Assembly: GCA_034436755.1 (NCBI GenBank)
Contig: DAOTVB010000028.1
Span: 62,001 to 126,000 of the forward strand
Reading direction: 5' to 3'
From: CAKZQX01 sp034436755
Lineage (GTDB): Bacteria > Chloroflexota > Chloroflexia > Chloroflexales > Chloroflexaceae
DNA: 64,000 nt
The notes below the pieces were generated by a model, which was not told the DNA's origin, did no database searches, and was given only the letters and a program-made list of their open reading frames with translations. The translations under genes and the position numbers were made by a program. How positions within the stretch are numbered: the first letter of the stretch is position 1; every line of letters starts with the position of its first letter. Positions 18,347 to 25,682 of the stretch are shown in pieces.

Positions 18347-19264
18347 TTACCCCAGCAGCAGCCCGATGCCGCCGCCAAGGGCAAAGAGCAAGAATGATAC
18401 CAGCGTCATCGGCTGGACCGGGGCTACTTTGTAAGCCTGTTCCGGGTTGGCGAGCAGGTAGCGCATGGCATACAGCCCCGGCCCAACCGCCGGCACCGCC
18501 AGCCAGACTGTCAGCGGCAGATCGGTCAGCGGCAGCAACAGCAGGATCAGGATGGCCGCCGCGTGGATGGCGACATAGACCCGGCCGGCGCGGCGGCGGC
18601 CCAGTCGTACAACCATGTTTTTCTTGCCGGTGGCCCGATCCGCCTCATAGTCGGGAAACTCATTCACCCAGAGGAAGTTGGCAATCAACAGACCCAGGGG
18701 CAGCGCGAGCAGGACAACTTCCCAGGACAGGGATTGGCGCTGGATCATGTAGGTGCTGACGGTGATCAGCGGGCCATATGAGATGGCACAGGCAATTTCC
18801 CCCAGCCCATGGTAGGCCAGCCGGAATGGCGGCGCATTGTAGAAGAAAGCCAGAAACGCCCCGACCAGGCCCAACCAGAAGACGGCGGGTTCACGCAGGA
18901 AGACAATCGCCGCGCCGGCCACAAAGGCCAGCAGGTAGAGCACCACAGCAATGGCAATGGTCTGGTTGCGCGTCAGAATGCCCTCCACCATCACCCGTTT
19001 GCCCCCGGAAAAGGGCGTACGGTCCTCCTCCGGAACACGCTGGTCGGTGACATAGTCGAAAACATCGCCGGAGGCATTCTTGGCGGCCTCAATGCAGAAG
19101 TAAGCAAAAACCGTCACCGCCAGCCAGCCCCAGTCCAGCGGCCCCCGGGCGGCCGCCGTGCAGGTGCCCAGGAAGATCGCCGCCATGGACGCCAGGGTAA
19201 TCTTGGGATCGGCCAGTCGCCAGAAACCCCGCCACAGATCGGTCTGCTGATTATTCTGCGACAA
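18347..19264 (-). CDS. UbiA family prenyltransferase
   Basis: This 305-residue membrane enzyme has both Asp-rich motifs of UbiA-type aromatic prenyltransferases: NASGDVFDYVTD in the first cytoplasmic loop and NEFPDYEADRATGKKN in the second. About eight to nine hydrophobic helices are visible. Such enzymes attach an isoprenyl chain to an aromatic acceptor in quinone, chlorophyll or haem pathways. The pattern is nearest to MenA-like proteins (1,4-dihydroxy-2-naphthoate as acceptor), but the substrate is not certain. The gene overlaps the cytochrome b gene upstream by 14 bases, suggesting translational coupling and a role in the same electron-transfer system. Confidence 0.88.
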   Translation of the reverse strand: MSQNNQQTDLWRGFWRLADPKITLASMAAIFLGTCTAAARGPLDWGWLAVTVFAYFCIEAAKNASGDVFDYVTDQRVPEEDRTPFSGGKRVMVEGILTRNQTIAIAVVLYLLAFVAGAAIVFLREPAVFWLGLVGAFLAFFYNAPPFRLAYHGLGEIACAISYGPLITVSTYMIQRQSLSWEVVLLALPLGLLIANFLWVNEFPDYEADRATGKKNMVVRLGRRRAGRVYVAIHAAAILILLLLPLTDLPLTVWLAVPAVGPGLYAMRYLLANPEQAYKVAPVQPMTLVSFLLFALGGGIGLLLG

Positions 19265-19958
19265 TGCGCTTGCCTCGCTCTCCAGCGCGCTCCTCCTGCA
19301 CGCGGATGCGCTTCCGTCCGGTGATCATTGACTTGATATTCTCCAGCACCGTAATGCCGGTGGTCGTCATATAGATATGCAGGATCATAAAGCCGACCAG
19401 CAAAAATGCGCCCGCCGTATGCAGCAGCGCAATCGGCGCAACCGACGCCGTCTCCGCAATGCCCAGGTCCGACCAGGAGTTGTAGAAGAGGTAGAGCAGG
19501 CCGGTTGTTGCCAGCACCGGAAAAATCAGCAGCTTAAAGCTCAGGTAGGCCAGCCGCTGGAGCGGGTTGAGCTTGGCCGTCCGGGTGGGATGGGTCGGAT
19601 GCTGTTCTCCCCGGAAGATGCCGATCAGGTAGAAGTAGATCATCGCGCCCAGGTTGCGCCGGGTGGGGAGGAACTGTCGCCACTCGCCCGTGGCGAAGTG
19701 CCAGAAGGCCGCAAAGACCGCCAGCGTGATCAGGGCAATTGCGGCAACATTGTGGATGTTGGTCGCGCTGTTAAACCCGACCAGCCGGTAGGTGCCATGG
19801 ATCTCAAACCCGGTGATCATCAACATGATAATCAGCAGTGCCTGCGTCCAGTGCCAGAACCGCTCGAAGCGGGTGTAGAGGTAGACCTTTTTATATTCCT
19901 GGGTGGGCCGGGCTGCCTCTGCCTGTGTGTCCTGGGTGGGTCGGGTTGCCTCTGCCAT
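19251..19958 (-). CDS. Cytochrome b561-type membrane subunit
   Basis: This protein of 235 residues with four membrane helices belongs to the di-haem cytochrome b/b561 family associated with respiratory oxidoreductases. Candidate haem-ligand His residues are in RFWHWTQ, NIHNVAAI, FWHFATGEWRQF, LLHTAGAF and ILHIYMTTTG. It would carry electrons between the quinone pool and a periplasmic partner; the nine-haem cytochrome encoded upstream is the obvious candidate. The N-terminus contains a short internal duplication (EATRPTQ and EAARPTQ). AAAGGAG lies a few bases upstream of ATG 19958. A dispersed repeat (19978-20246) separates it from the multihaem gene. Confidence 0.87.
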   Translation of the reverse strand: MAEATRPTQDTQAEAARPTQEYKKVYLYTRFERFWHWTQALLIIMLMITGFEIHGTYRLVGFNSATNIHNVAAIALITLAVFAAFWHFATGEWRQFLPTRRNLGAMIYFYLIGIFRGEQHPTHPTRTAKLNPLQRLAYLSFKLLIFPVLATTGLLYLFYNSWSDLGIAETASVAPIALLHTAGAFLLVGFMILHIYMTTTGITVLENIKSMITGRKRIRVQEERAGERGKRIVAE

Positions 19959-19977
19959 AGATCACTCCTTTCTTTTA

Positions 19978-20246
19978 CACAAGTTATGCGGTGCGGACTG
20001 TTCCGACCACGTGCCAGCCCCAAAAGCCCGATTCGCCTGCGGCAGCATGGTGCTTTTTTTATCTTTTTCACAAAAAATTTTCACAAAGTGAAAATTTTTT
20101 GTGAAAAAGATCTGGTTTCTTTCGCCCTGCCGGAGGCGATATCCCCCGCCAAATGCGGGATGCTTGATACCTATCAGCACTGGTCGTTTCGCGGTTTTCG
20201 CTCATTTCGTGTTGTTCGTGGTCCAAACTGCCACCGCGTAACTCCT
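19978..20246. repeat. Dispersed hairpin element, copy B
   Basis: The ends are ACAAGTTATGCGGTGCGGAC on the left and CCACCGCGTAACTCC on the right. The central perfect hairpin is 20061-20084 with 20088-20111 (24 bp, loop AAA), with outer stem TTTTTCACAAAAA and inner stem TTTTCAC/GTGAAAA. GATTCGCCTGCGGCAG and CTGCCGGAGGCGAT flank it. It lies between two genes that otherwise look like one operon. Confidence 0.85.
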
Positions 20247-20305
20247 ATCTTTATATGGGATCAGGCGGGAGCCATGCTTCCGCCCGTCAAATAAGCCCGC
20301 CGGCG

Positions 20306-22072
20306 TTAGAACATCCTTCCATGCAAGAAGCGCAGGAAAGCGTGGAAGAGCACAGCCAGGAATACCCCGGCAAGCAACATCCAGCCAATACTATCCAGCA
20401 GCCGGTTGTAATCCCGACCGGGAACATAGCTGCCGCTCAACCCGGCCAGCCGGCCGTCACGGCTATGGCATGCGCTGCACCTGACAGCCTGATCCGCCGG
20501 GGCTACGCTGTGATTGAGCATCCAGTAGCGTTCGGTTTCGATAAAGTCATACTGCCCGCTGTAGGGCACTCCCTCAAGCGCCATCCCGGCCTGGATCGCC
20601 GCGTTCCAGTCAAAAGTCTCCCAGAAGGCGGTCGCCTGATCATCCGCCTGCTCCCCGGCATACAGATCGACGGCGACCAGGTAGTTATTCTCGCTGTCAT
20701 AGGGTTGAATCCCCCGAAAACGGCTGACCGGCCAGAGTTGCGCGTTCGGATCGTCATAGCTGCCCTGGATCTGATTGATCGTCACGCCGGCGGTGGGATC
20801 GAAGGTGTCACCTACCTGGGTGTAACTGATAATGCCGGTGGTCCAGACATATTCGGGCACAATGTTTGTATCCCACGCGAATGAGCCATACCGGCTATCG
20901 TAGATCAGCAGACCTTCCGCGTTGCGCTCGACAATCGGATTGCCCTGGTCATCGGTGCGCCCGGCGGTGGACCAGTCCCAGGAAGTCATTGTCGGCCCGG
21001 CGCGTCCATATTCCGGAATATGGCAGGACTGGCAGGCCACGCGGTCCATATGCTGGTTCAGCGCATCATTCCCATGGACATTCTGCCCGGTGTGGCAACT
21101 GACGCAGGTGGTATGCACCAGATGTTCCGGCACATCATCCCGCAGCGAGACCGGGTAGTACTGACTGGCCCAGAAATCATGGTTCTGCGGCTCGTGGCAG
21201 GTGGCACAGGAGAAATCCAGATGCTCCGTCCCCATATGCACATCCAGTTCAGGCGGTGGATCACTCAACTGGTGCGGCAGATGCCCGTGGATCACCGGCT
21301 CGACATTCTGCTCGTTAAAGTGACAGGAACCGCAGGTCTGACGGCTGGTTGACCCGACCTGCTGTGCAATCCGGGTCAGATCGGGTGGCTGCCAGATGTT
21401 GCCACTCCCCGGTGGATACTCAGTCGGGGTGTAGGCCGGATTACCCGCCGCGCCGGGGAGTTTCTCGTAGTCGCCGGTGGTGTCGTGGCAACTCAGGCAG
21501 TCGATATTCCGCGCGGAGGTAAAATCAAAATCTTCACCGGAGAAACCGTAGCCGTTGTGGCATGTGGCGCAATACTCCTCGTTCCCCGCAATCGAGAGGG
21601 TAGAGTTGTTGATCACATGCTGCTTCCCGAGGAGTTCGCCCGTCACCGGATGCTCAAACTCCCAGTTCCAGTGGGTCGTCGCGTGCAACTGCATATCCGC
21701 CTGGTTATGGCAGGAGAGGCAGGCCTCGGTCACTTCCGGCGCGGTGGCGAAGTCTTGCTGCAGAATCTCGTACTGGCTGTGATCCGCCGTGGAAGACGGA
21801 ACCTGCGCTTCCGCTTCGCCGTCTTGCGCTGCGCCTGCTTCGTCGTCGTCCTGGGCTGCGCCCTCCCCATCACCATCACCATCGCCCTCCTCCTGGGCCG
21901 GAACGATGGGCCGTACTTCGTTGTGGCAGGTATGGCAGATCGCTTCCACCGATACCGGTGCTGCTGCCTGGGCCGCCTGGATCAGACGCCCCCCATAATG
22001 CAGCGCACCGCCGACCAGCAGGATCGTCAACGCCGCAACAACGACCAGAACCGGCAGGTGTCGCTGGTTCAT
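20306..22072 (-). CDS. Nonahaem c-type cytochrome, octahaem tetrathionate reductase family
   Basis: The protein has 588 residues, an N-terminal membrane anchor (about 8-24), nine CXXCH haem-binding motifs and a C-terminal membrane helix (LLAGVFLAVLFHAFLRF). Motifs 2-9, beginning at EACLSCH, match the octahaem tetrathionate reductase family; that family reduces tetrathionate, nitrite or hydroxylamine in characterised members, with Lys-ligated active-site haem. The extra motif, CHTCH at residues 46-50, precedes a very acidic insert (EEGDGDGDGEG and onward, about 60-90). Catalysis would be periplasmic, with electrons from the cytochrome b encoded downstream. ATG 22072 follows a GAGGGAGAGG site. 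The physiological substrate cannot be deduced. Confidence 0.88.
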   Translation of the reverse strand: MNQRHLPVLVVVAALTILLVGGALHYGGRLIQAAQAAAPVSVEAICHTCHNEVRPIVPAQEEGDGDGDGEGAAQDDDEAGAAQDGEAEAQVPSSTADHSQYEILQQDFATAPEVTEACLSCHNQADMQLHATTHWNWEFEHPVTGELLGKQHVINNSTLSIAGNEEYCATCHNGYGFSGEDFDFTSARNIDCLSCHDTTGDYEKLPGAAGNPAYTPTEYPPGSGNIWQPPDLTRIAQQVGSTSRQTCGSCHFNEQNVEPVIHGHLPHQLSDPPPELDVHMGTEHLDFSCATCHEPQNHDFWASQYYPVSLRDDVPEHLVHTTCVSCHTGQNVHGNDALNQHMDRVACQSCHIPEYGRAGPTMTSWDWSTAGRTDDQGNPIVERNAEGLLIYDSRYGSFAWDTNIVPEYVWTTGIISYTQVGDTFDPTAGVTINQIQGSYDDPNAQLWPVSRFRGIQPYDSENNYLVAVDLYAGEQADDQATAFWETFDWNAAIQAGMALEGVPYSGQYDFIETERYWMLNHSVAPADQAVRCSACHSRDGRLAGLSGSYVPGRDYNRLLDSIGWMLLAGVFLAVLFHAFLRFLHGRMF

Positions 22073-22117
22073 ACTGTTCCTCTCCCTCTCGCTTCGCTGC
22101 TTCTCTCTATCCGGATT

Positions 22118-22190
22118 TAATCTTCAATCTGCATAAGCCGAGACTCCCGGTCATTTCATATCGGGACTATTGTGCAAACTTCATCGTAGT
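22118..22190. repeat. Relic of the CCGGCT-AGCCGG interspersed repeat
   Basis: TCTGCATAAGCCGAGACTCC and TGCAAACTTCAT in the leader of the multihaem gene match parts of the 10 kb repeat family. Nothing else is evident in 22073-22360. Confidence 0.4.
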
Positions 22191-22360
22191 TTACAGATGC
22201 GGCTCTTGTTGATTATAAACCCTGCGCTCTTATTCTTCAAACAAAAAAGTTTCTTTGCAAGAAATATACCAGCAGTCCAATATGGCATAGATCTTGCTGC
22301 GCTTAAACCAGGTAAATTGGGTTATTGTATTGATTTTGGCGATGCAGGAGGAAGATAATC

Positions 22361-22549
22361 ATGGTACAGGAACGCACACTACGGCGGCAGAACGGGATCA
22401 TCGCGGGTGTCTGCGGGGGGTTAGGCGCATTCTTCGGGATCAGGCCCTTCTGGTTCCGGCTGCTCTTCCTCATCTTGTTTCTACCAGGTGGGGCACCGGG
22501 ATTTCTTCCCTATATCATTCTCTGGATTGTGATACCTGGCCGGCGCTAG
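22361..22549 (+). CDS. PspC domain protein
   Basis: This 62-residue protein consists of little more than one PspC domain: NGIIAGVCGGLGAFFGI with the conserved CGG turn, followed by a hydrophobic hairpin (RLLFLILFLPGGAPGFLPYI). PspC-type proteins sit in the inner membrane and take part in envelope-stress responses. A strong GCAGGAGGA site lies nine bases before ATG 22361. It is followed by an intrinsic terminator, so it is probably a single-gene transcript. Confidence 0.93.
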   Translation: MVQERTLRRQNGIIAGVCGGLGAFFGIRPFWFRLLFLILFLPGGAPGFLPYIILWIVIPGRR

Positions 22550-22585
22550 GGTTGCGGTTCCGGTGCCGGCAAAAAGTGGAAGTAG

Positions 22586-22621
22586 AGCGATAGAGACGCG
22601 TTGCGGCGCGTCTCTATCGCT
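22586..22621. terminator. Terminator after pspC-like gene
   Basis: A perfect 15-bp stem (22586-22600 with 22607-22621, AGCGATAGAGACGCG) has a 6-nt loop and is followed by TGTTTT. It lies between convergent genes and may serve both. Confidence 0.75.
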
Positions 22622-22689
22622 GTGTTTTGGCGGTGAAAACAATTTCATTGGCGTATGAGCGAACATCTGTCGCATGCTCACCCGTGGTT

Positions 22690-23244
22690 CTAACGTCCAT
22701 GCTCCTGTTGCTCTCGCCTGCTCTGGTGTCGCTCATCACTGGCCCGCTCGCTTTGGGCCTGCGCCCGTTCCGGCACGTTGTCGTTGGCAGCGCCCTGCGA
22801 CTGCTCCTGGCGGTTCGGCAAGTAACGGCGCAGCACATAAACCGCGCCCACCAGTGCCAGCACCATAAAGGTCAGAATGCCCAGTTCAAGCATTGCCATC
22901 TGAAACTCTACCATCTGCTCTGCGGTGGGATGGGCCTGCTCTGCGGTGACAATCAGAATGCGCCGTACCGCTGCGATAATGCCTATAACTAAGAACGGCT
23001 CAATCACCAGGATATTGCCACGAATGGTAATGCGCACGGTATGCAGAATCTCGGCAATCATCAGCACCAGGAGCAGACTATCCAGTGTACGCACAACCGC
23101 ATCACCGACATCTCCCTCAGTTGCCATGCGCACAAAATGTATAACCGACCAGCCAAGCAGCACGACGGCCGCCAACCCCAGGATCGTTCCGGTTGCAACA
23201 TAGATGCCATCTTCCGCCTTGGTTAACCATTTCCCGATACGCAT
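22690..23244 (-). CDS. PsiE-like phosphate-starvation-inducible membrane protein
   Basis: This 184-residue protein of about four membrane helices has the PsiE signature: EILHTVRITIRGN, then VIEPFLVIGIIAAVRRILIV. PsiE is induced by phosphate starvation in enterobacteria; its molecular role is unknown. The last 45 residues are a hydrophilic Gln/Glu/Arg-rich tail (NRQEQSQGAANDNVPERAQ) not found in the enterobacterial protein. The gene is convergent with the PspC gene; no pho-type box was recognised. Confidence 0.88.
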   Translation of the reverse strand: MRIGKWLTKAEDGIYVATGTILGLAAVVLLGWSVIHFVRMATEGDVGDAVVRTLDSLLLVLMIAEILHTVRITIRGNILVIEPFLVIGIIAAVRRILIVTAEQAHPTAEQMVEFQMAMLELGILTFMVLALVGAVYVLRRYLPNRQEQSQGAANDNVPERAQAQSERASDERHQSRREQQEHGR

Positions 23245-23410
23245 TGCTCCTCCTCATCTATTACCTTCTAGAAAAACTGTGTCGCATAATCTGTGCCAGA
23301 TAGAGGTTGCATTTTCGGCAACTGCCGGCACATATTTTGCATATTGAAGTAGTGACATAGCATACAACATACCTATCTGGTAACGTTTGATTGATCCAAG
23401 GAGGAACACG

Positions 23411-23509
23411 ATGGAAGGCTTCGAATGGTTCGGAATTGCGCTGATTGTTCTTATTCCCCTGATCGTTTCGGCGATTGGTTATGGAGCAGCCCGCGCTAAC
23501 CTGAAATAA
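23411..23509 (+). CDS. 32-residue single-pass membrane microprotein
   Basis: The gene runs from ATG 23411 to TAA 23509. It has a strong AAGGAGGA site (23398-23405) five bases before the start. The product is MEGFEWFGIALIVLIPLIVS followed by AIGYGAARANLK: one amphipathic start, one hydrophobic helix and a basic end. A near-perfect intrinsic terminator (23531-23574) follows after 21 bases. Size, topology and signals resemble small accessory subunits of membrane complexes (CydX-like or small cytochrome subunits), but no family could be recognised. A function cannot be stated. Confidence 0.65.
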   Translation: MEGFEWFGIALIVLIPLIVSAIGYGAARANLK

Positions 23510-23530
23510 CACCAGGTCGGCAATAGAGGG

Positions 23531-23574
23531 ACATAAAAAGGGAGGCTGGTTACGACCAGCCTCCCTTTTTATGT
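23531..23574 (+). terminator. Intrinsic terminator of the microprotein gene
   Basis: A perfect 20-bp stem (23531-23550 with 23555-23574) has the tetraloop TACG (UNCG class). GGAGGCTGGT pairs with ACCAGCCTCC, followed by CTTTTT within the stem's A/T end. It works equally well on the opposite strand. Confidence 0.9.
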
Positions 23575-23575
23575 C

Positions 23576-23749
23576 CACGACTTACGCGGTGGGCATTCAA
23601 ATCAGGCATGTGCCTGGATGCACGGCCCTGCCGGAGGCGATATCCCCCGCCAAACGCGAGATCGCCTGGTCCATGGCAGCACCAGCAGGTTCGTGCTTTT
23701 CGCTCATTTCGTGGTGTTCGTGGTCCAAACGCCCACCGCGTAAGTCGTG
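23576..23749. repeat. Dispersed element, copy C (no hairpin core)
   Basis: Perfect 19-nt terminal inverted repeats (23576-23594 and 23731-23749, CACGACTTACGCGGTGGGC) enclose a family-typical interior (CCTGCCGGAGGCGATATCCC, GTTCGTGGTCCAAACG). The TTTTTCACAAAAA hairpin is absent. This is the cleanest definition of the element's ends. Confidence 0.85.
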
Positions 23750-23793
23750 TAACTCTAGACCGTTCGCTCTCTACCGTCCCGCTAGCAGCATCC

Positions 23794-25413
23794 TTACTCC
23801 ACCTTCGCCAACTCTGCCAGCGGTGGTCCTTCCGGGGTGACGCCAAGGAGCATCTGGATCGATCCATCTTCCTCCGCGAAGCTGATCGGCAGCGTGAAGA
23901 GCGGCCCGCCAATAACGATGTAGTCCGTCGGCAGGGCCATCAGTTGCCAGGCGCGTACATCACGCGTTAGCCAGAGCGTCGGCTCCATGGCGGTGTCACC
24001 CTCCGGCTCACGCAGTTCGATCCGCCAGCCCTGCTCATACTGCCCCACGTAGGGCGCGACGACATCCGGGTCTACCGGCGCTACCTGGTCCGCCAGCCGG
24101 CCGTACTGCTCCTGCTCTTCCGCCAGGGCGCTGGTGTAGCGCTCAATCACCGCCGGCTCCATATCGTAGAGCAGGGCGACCAGCAGATCGCGGGCCAGTC
24201 CGTTCAGGTCGCCACCGAAGTCAATCGAGGCATTGTTCAGCGCCACGATACCGACATCCGCCTCCGGGATAAAGGCCATCATAGCGGAATAGCCATCAAT
24301 GGCGCCGTTGTGCCCGATCATCCGCGCCCCATTCGTCAGTTCATACACGGCCCAGCCCATGCCATAGCTTGCCGTCGCAATCAGGGGATGCTCTGCGCCC
24401 GCGCCGGGAATACTGATCTGCGGCTCCCAGAGTTCGGCCAGCGTCGCGGCGGATACCACCCGCGTGCCGGCGGGAGCCACACCCTCGTTGAGCATAGTCA
24501 ACAAGAACTGGGCCATATCGGTGACACTGGCGGCTACACCGCCCGCCGGCAGATCACCGCCGATGTCGCGCATATTGGCGACCACCACGCCTTCCAGCAG
24601 ATGCGGCGCATAGGGCACGGCATAGTCACTGTTCGCCAGCGCCAGGTCGTTCTCAAGAGTGGCTGACTCCATGCCAATCGGCGTGAAGACCCGCTCCTGC
24701 ATCAGCGTGCGGTAAGTATCTTGCAGTTCGCCCATCTCCGCGCCGGCCGCCAATGCACCGATGTAGCCGGTAGCGGCGTAGACCTGGTTGTTATAGTGGT
24801 ACTCTTCCCCCGGTTCGGCCACAACCGGCAGCGTCGCCAGCAGTTCCAGCGTATCCGCCGGCGTGCGATCGCCGGCATAGAGCGCCAGCATTGGATCGGC
24901 TCCCAGGCCGGTGCGCATACTCAGCAGATCACGCACGCGGGCCTCCTCGGTCAACGCGGCGGTGGGCATTTCCAGATCCGGCCAGATCGCGCCGACCGGC
25001 TGATCCCACTCCAACTGCCCATCATCCACGAGGGTTGCCAGCAGCAGCGCCGTCATCGGCTTGGTGTCGGAGCCGACCCGGAACAGCGTCTCCGGCGTAA
25101 CCGGCGTGGTGCCGGCGCGGTTGCGCAGGCCAAATCCCTGCGCATAGACAATCGTATCACCCTGGACAATCGCAACCGCCATTCCCGGAACCGGGAACGT
25201 ATCCATGGCATCTGTTAGCGTGGCCTCAAACGTCTCCAGCATAGCGTTTGTCACGGCAAACTGCGCATCGTTTGCAGCAACCCCGGCCGGTACAGTGGGC
25301 GGGCCGGAACCTTCCGTTGTGTCTGCTGGTGCTGTGTCGGTTTCAGCGCTGTCCGAAGCGCAGGCAGCCAGCGCGAACAGCAGCAAGCTCACCGATACGA
25401 ATATGCGTACCAT
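23794..25413 (-). CDS. Serine hydrolase (beta-lactamase/DD-peptidase fold) lipoprotein
   Basis: This 539-residue lipoprotein has a signal peptide and lipobox ALAAC at residues 14-18. The beta-lactamase family (class C/esterase) motifs are all present: SxxK as GSDTKPM, YxN as HYNNQVY, and the third motif as GHNGAIDG. It probably acts at the cell surface as a peptidase, esterase or amidase; class C-like members include esterases and D-amino-acid peptidases, and the substrate is not predictable. The C-terminal 110 residues resemble the beta-barrel extension common in these proteins. It is transcribed away from the repeat at 23576-23749. Confidence 0.9.
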   Translation of the reverse strand: MVRIFVSVSLLLFALAACASDSAETDTAPADTTEGSGPPTVPAGVAANDAQFAVTNAMLETFEATLTDAMDTFPVPGMAVAIVQGDTIVYAQGFGLRNRAGTTPVTPETLFRVGSDTKPMTALLLATLVDDGQLEWDQPVGAIWPDLEMPTAALTEEARVRDLLSMRTGLGADPMLALYAGDRTPADTLELLATLPVVAEPGEEYHYNNQVYAATGYIGALAAGAEMGELQDTYRTLMQERVFTPIGMESATLENDLALANSDYAVPYAPHLLEGVVVANMRDIGGDLPAGGVAASVTDMAQFLLTMLNEGVAPAGTRVVSAATLAELWEPQISIPGAGAEHPLIATASYGMGWAVYELTNGARMIGHNGAIDGYSAMMAFIPEADVGIVALNNASIDFGGDLNGLARDLLVALLYDMEPAVIERYTSALAEEQEQYGRLADQVAPVDPDVVAPYVGQYEQGWRIELREPEGDTAMEPTLWLTRDVRAWQLMALPTDYIVIGGPLFTLPISFAEEDGSIQMLLGVTPEGPPLAELAKVE

Positions 25414-25532
25414 CTAAATCTGTTCCTCCAGATATACATAACTTTTCCTATCATACTAATTTGACATCAAAACAGCAATCAGCCGGAACGGGGGCAACGG
25501 GCGCAGCGGCGGCATATTCCTATGTATCATCT

Positions 25533-25583
25533 CTGCGTCCTCGGTGTTCTCTGTTCTGCGTCCTCGGTGTTCTCTGTGGCTAT
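25533..25583. repeat. CTCTGTTCTGCGTCCTCGG simple repeat
   Basis: Two units of GCGTCCTCGGTGTTCTCTGT lie in the leader of the serine hydrolase gene, complementary in type to the CACAGAGAG tract at 8663-8690. The 25414-25682 spacer holds no gene. Confidence 0.5.
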
Positions 25584-25682
25584 GACAACAAATTCCTCTG
25601 AAAATAGGCTGTATTCAGCACGCATGTACTGACCGCTCATTTTCATGCTTCCTGGTGGCTCGTAGAGCCATGACTATTGGTA

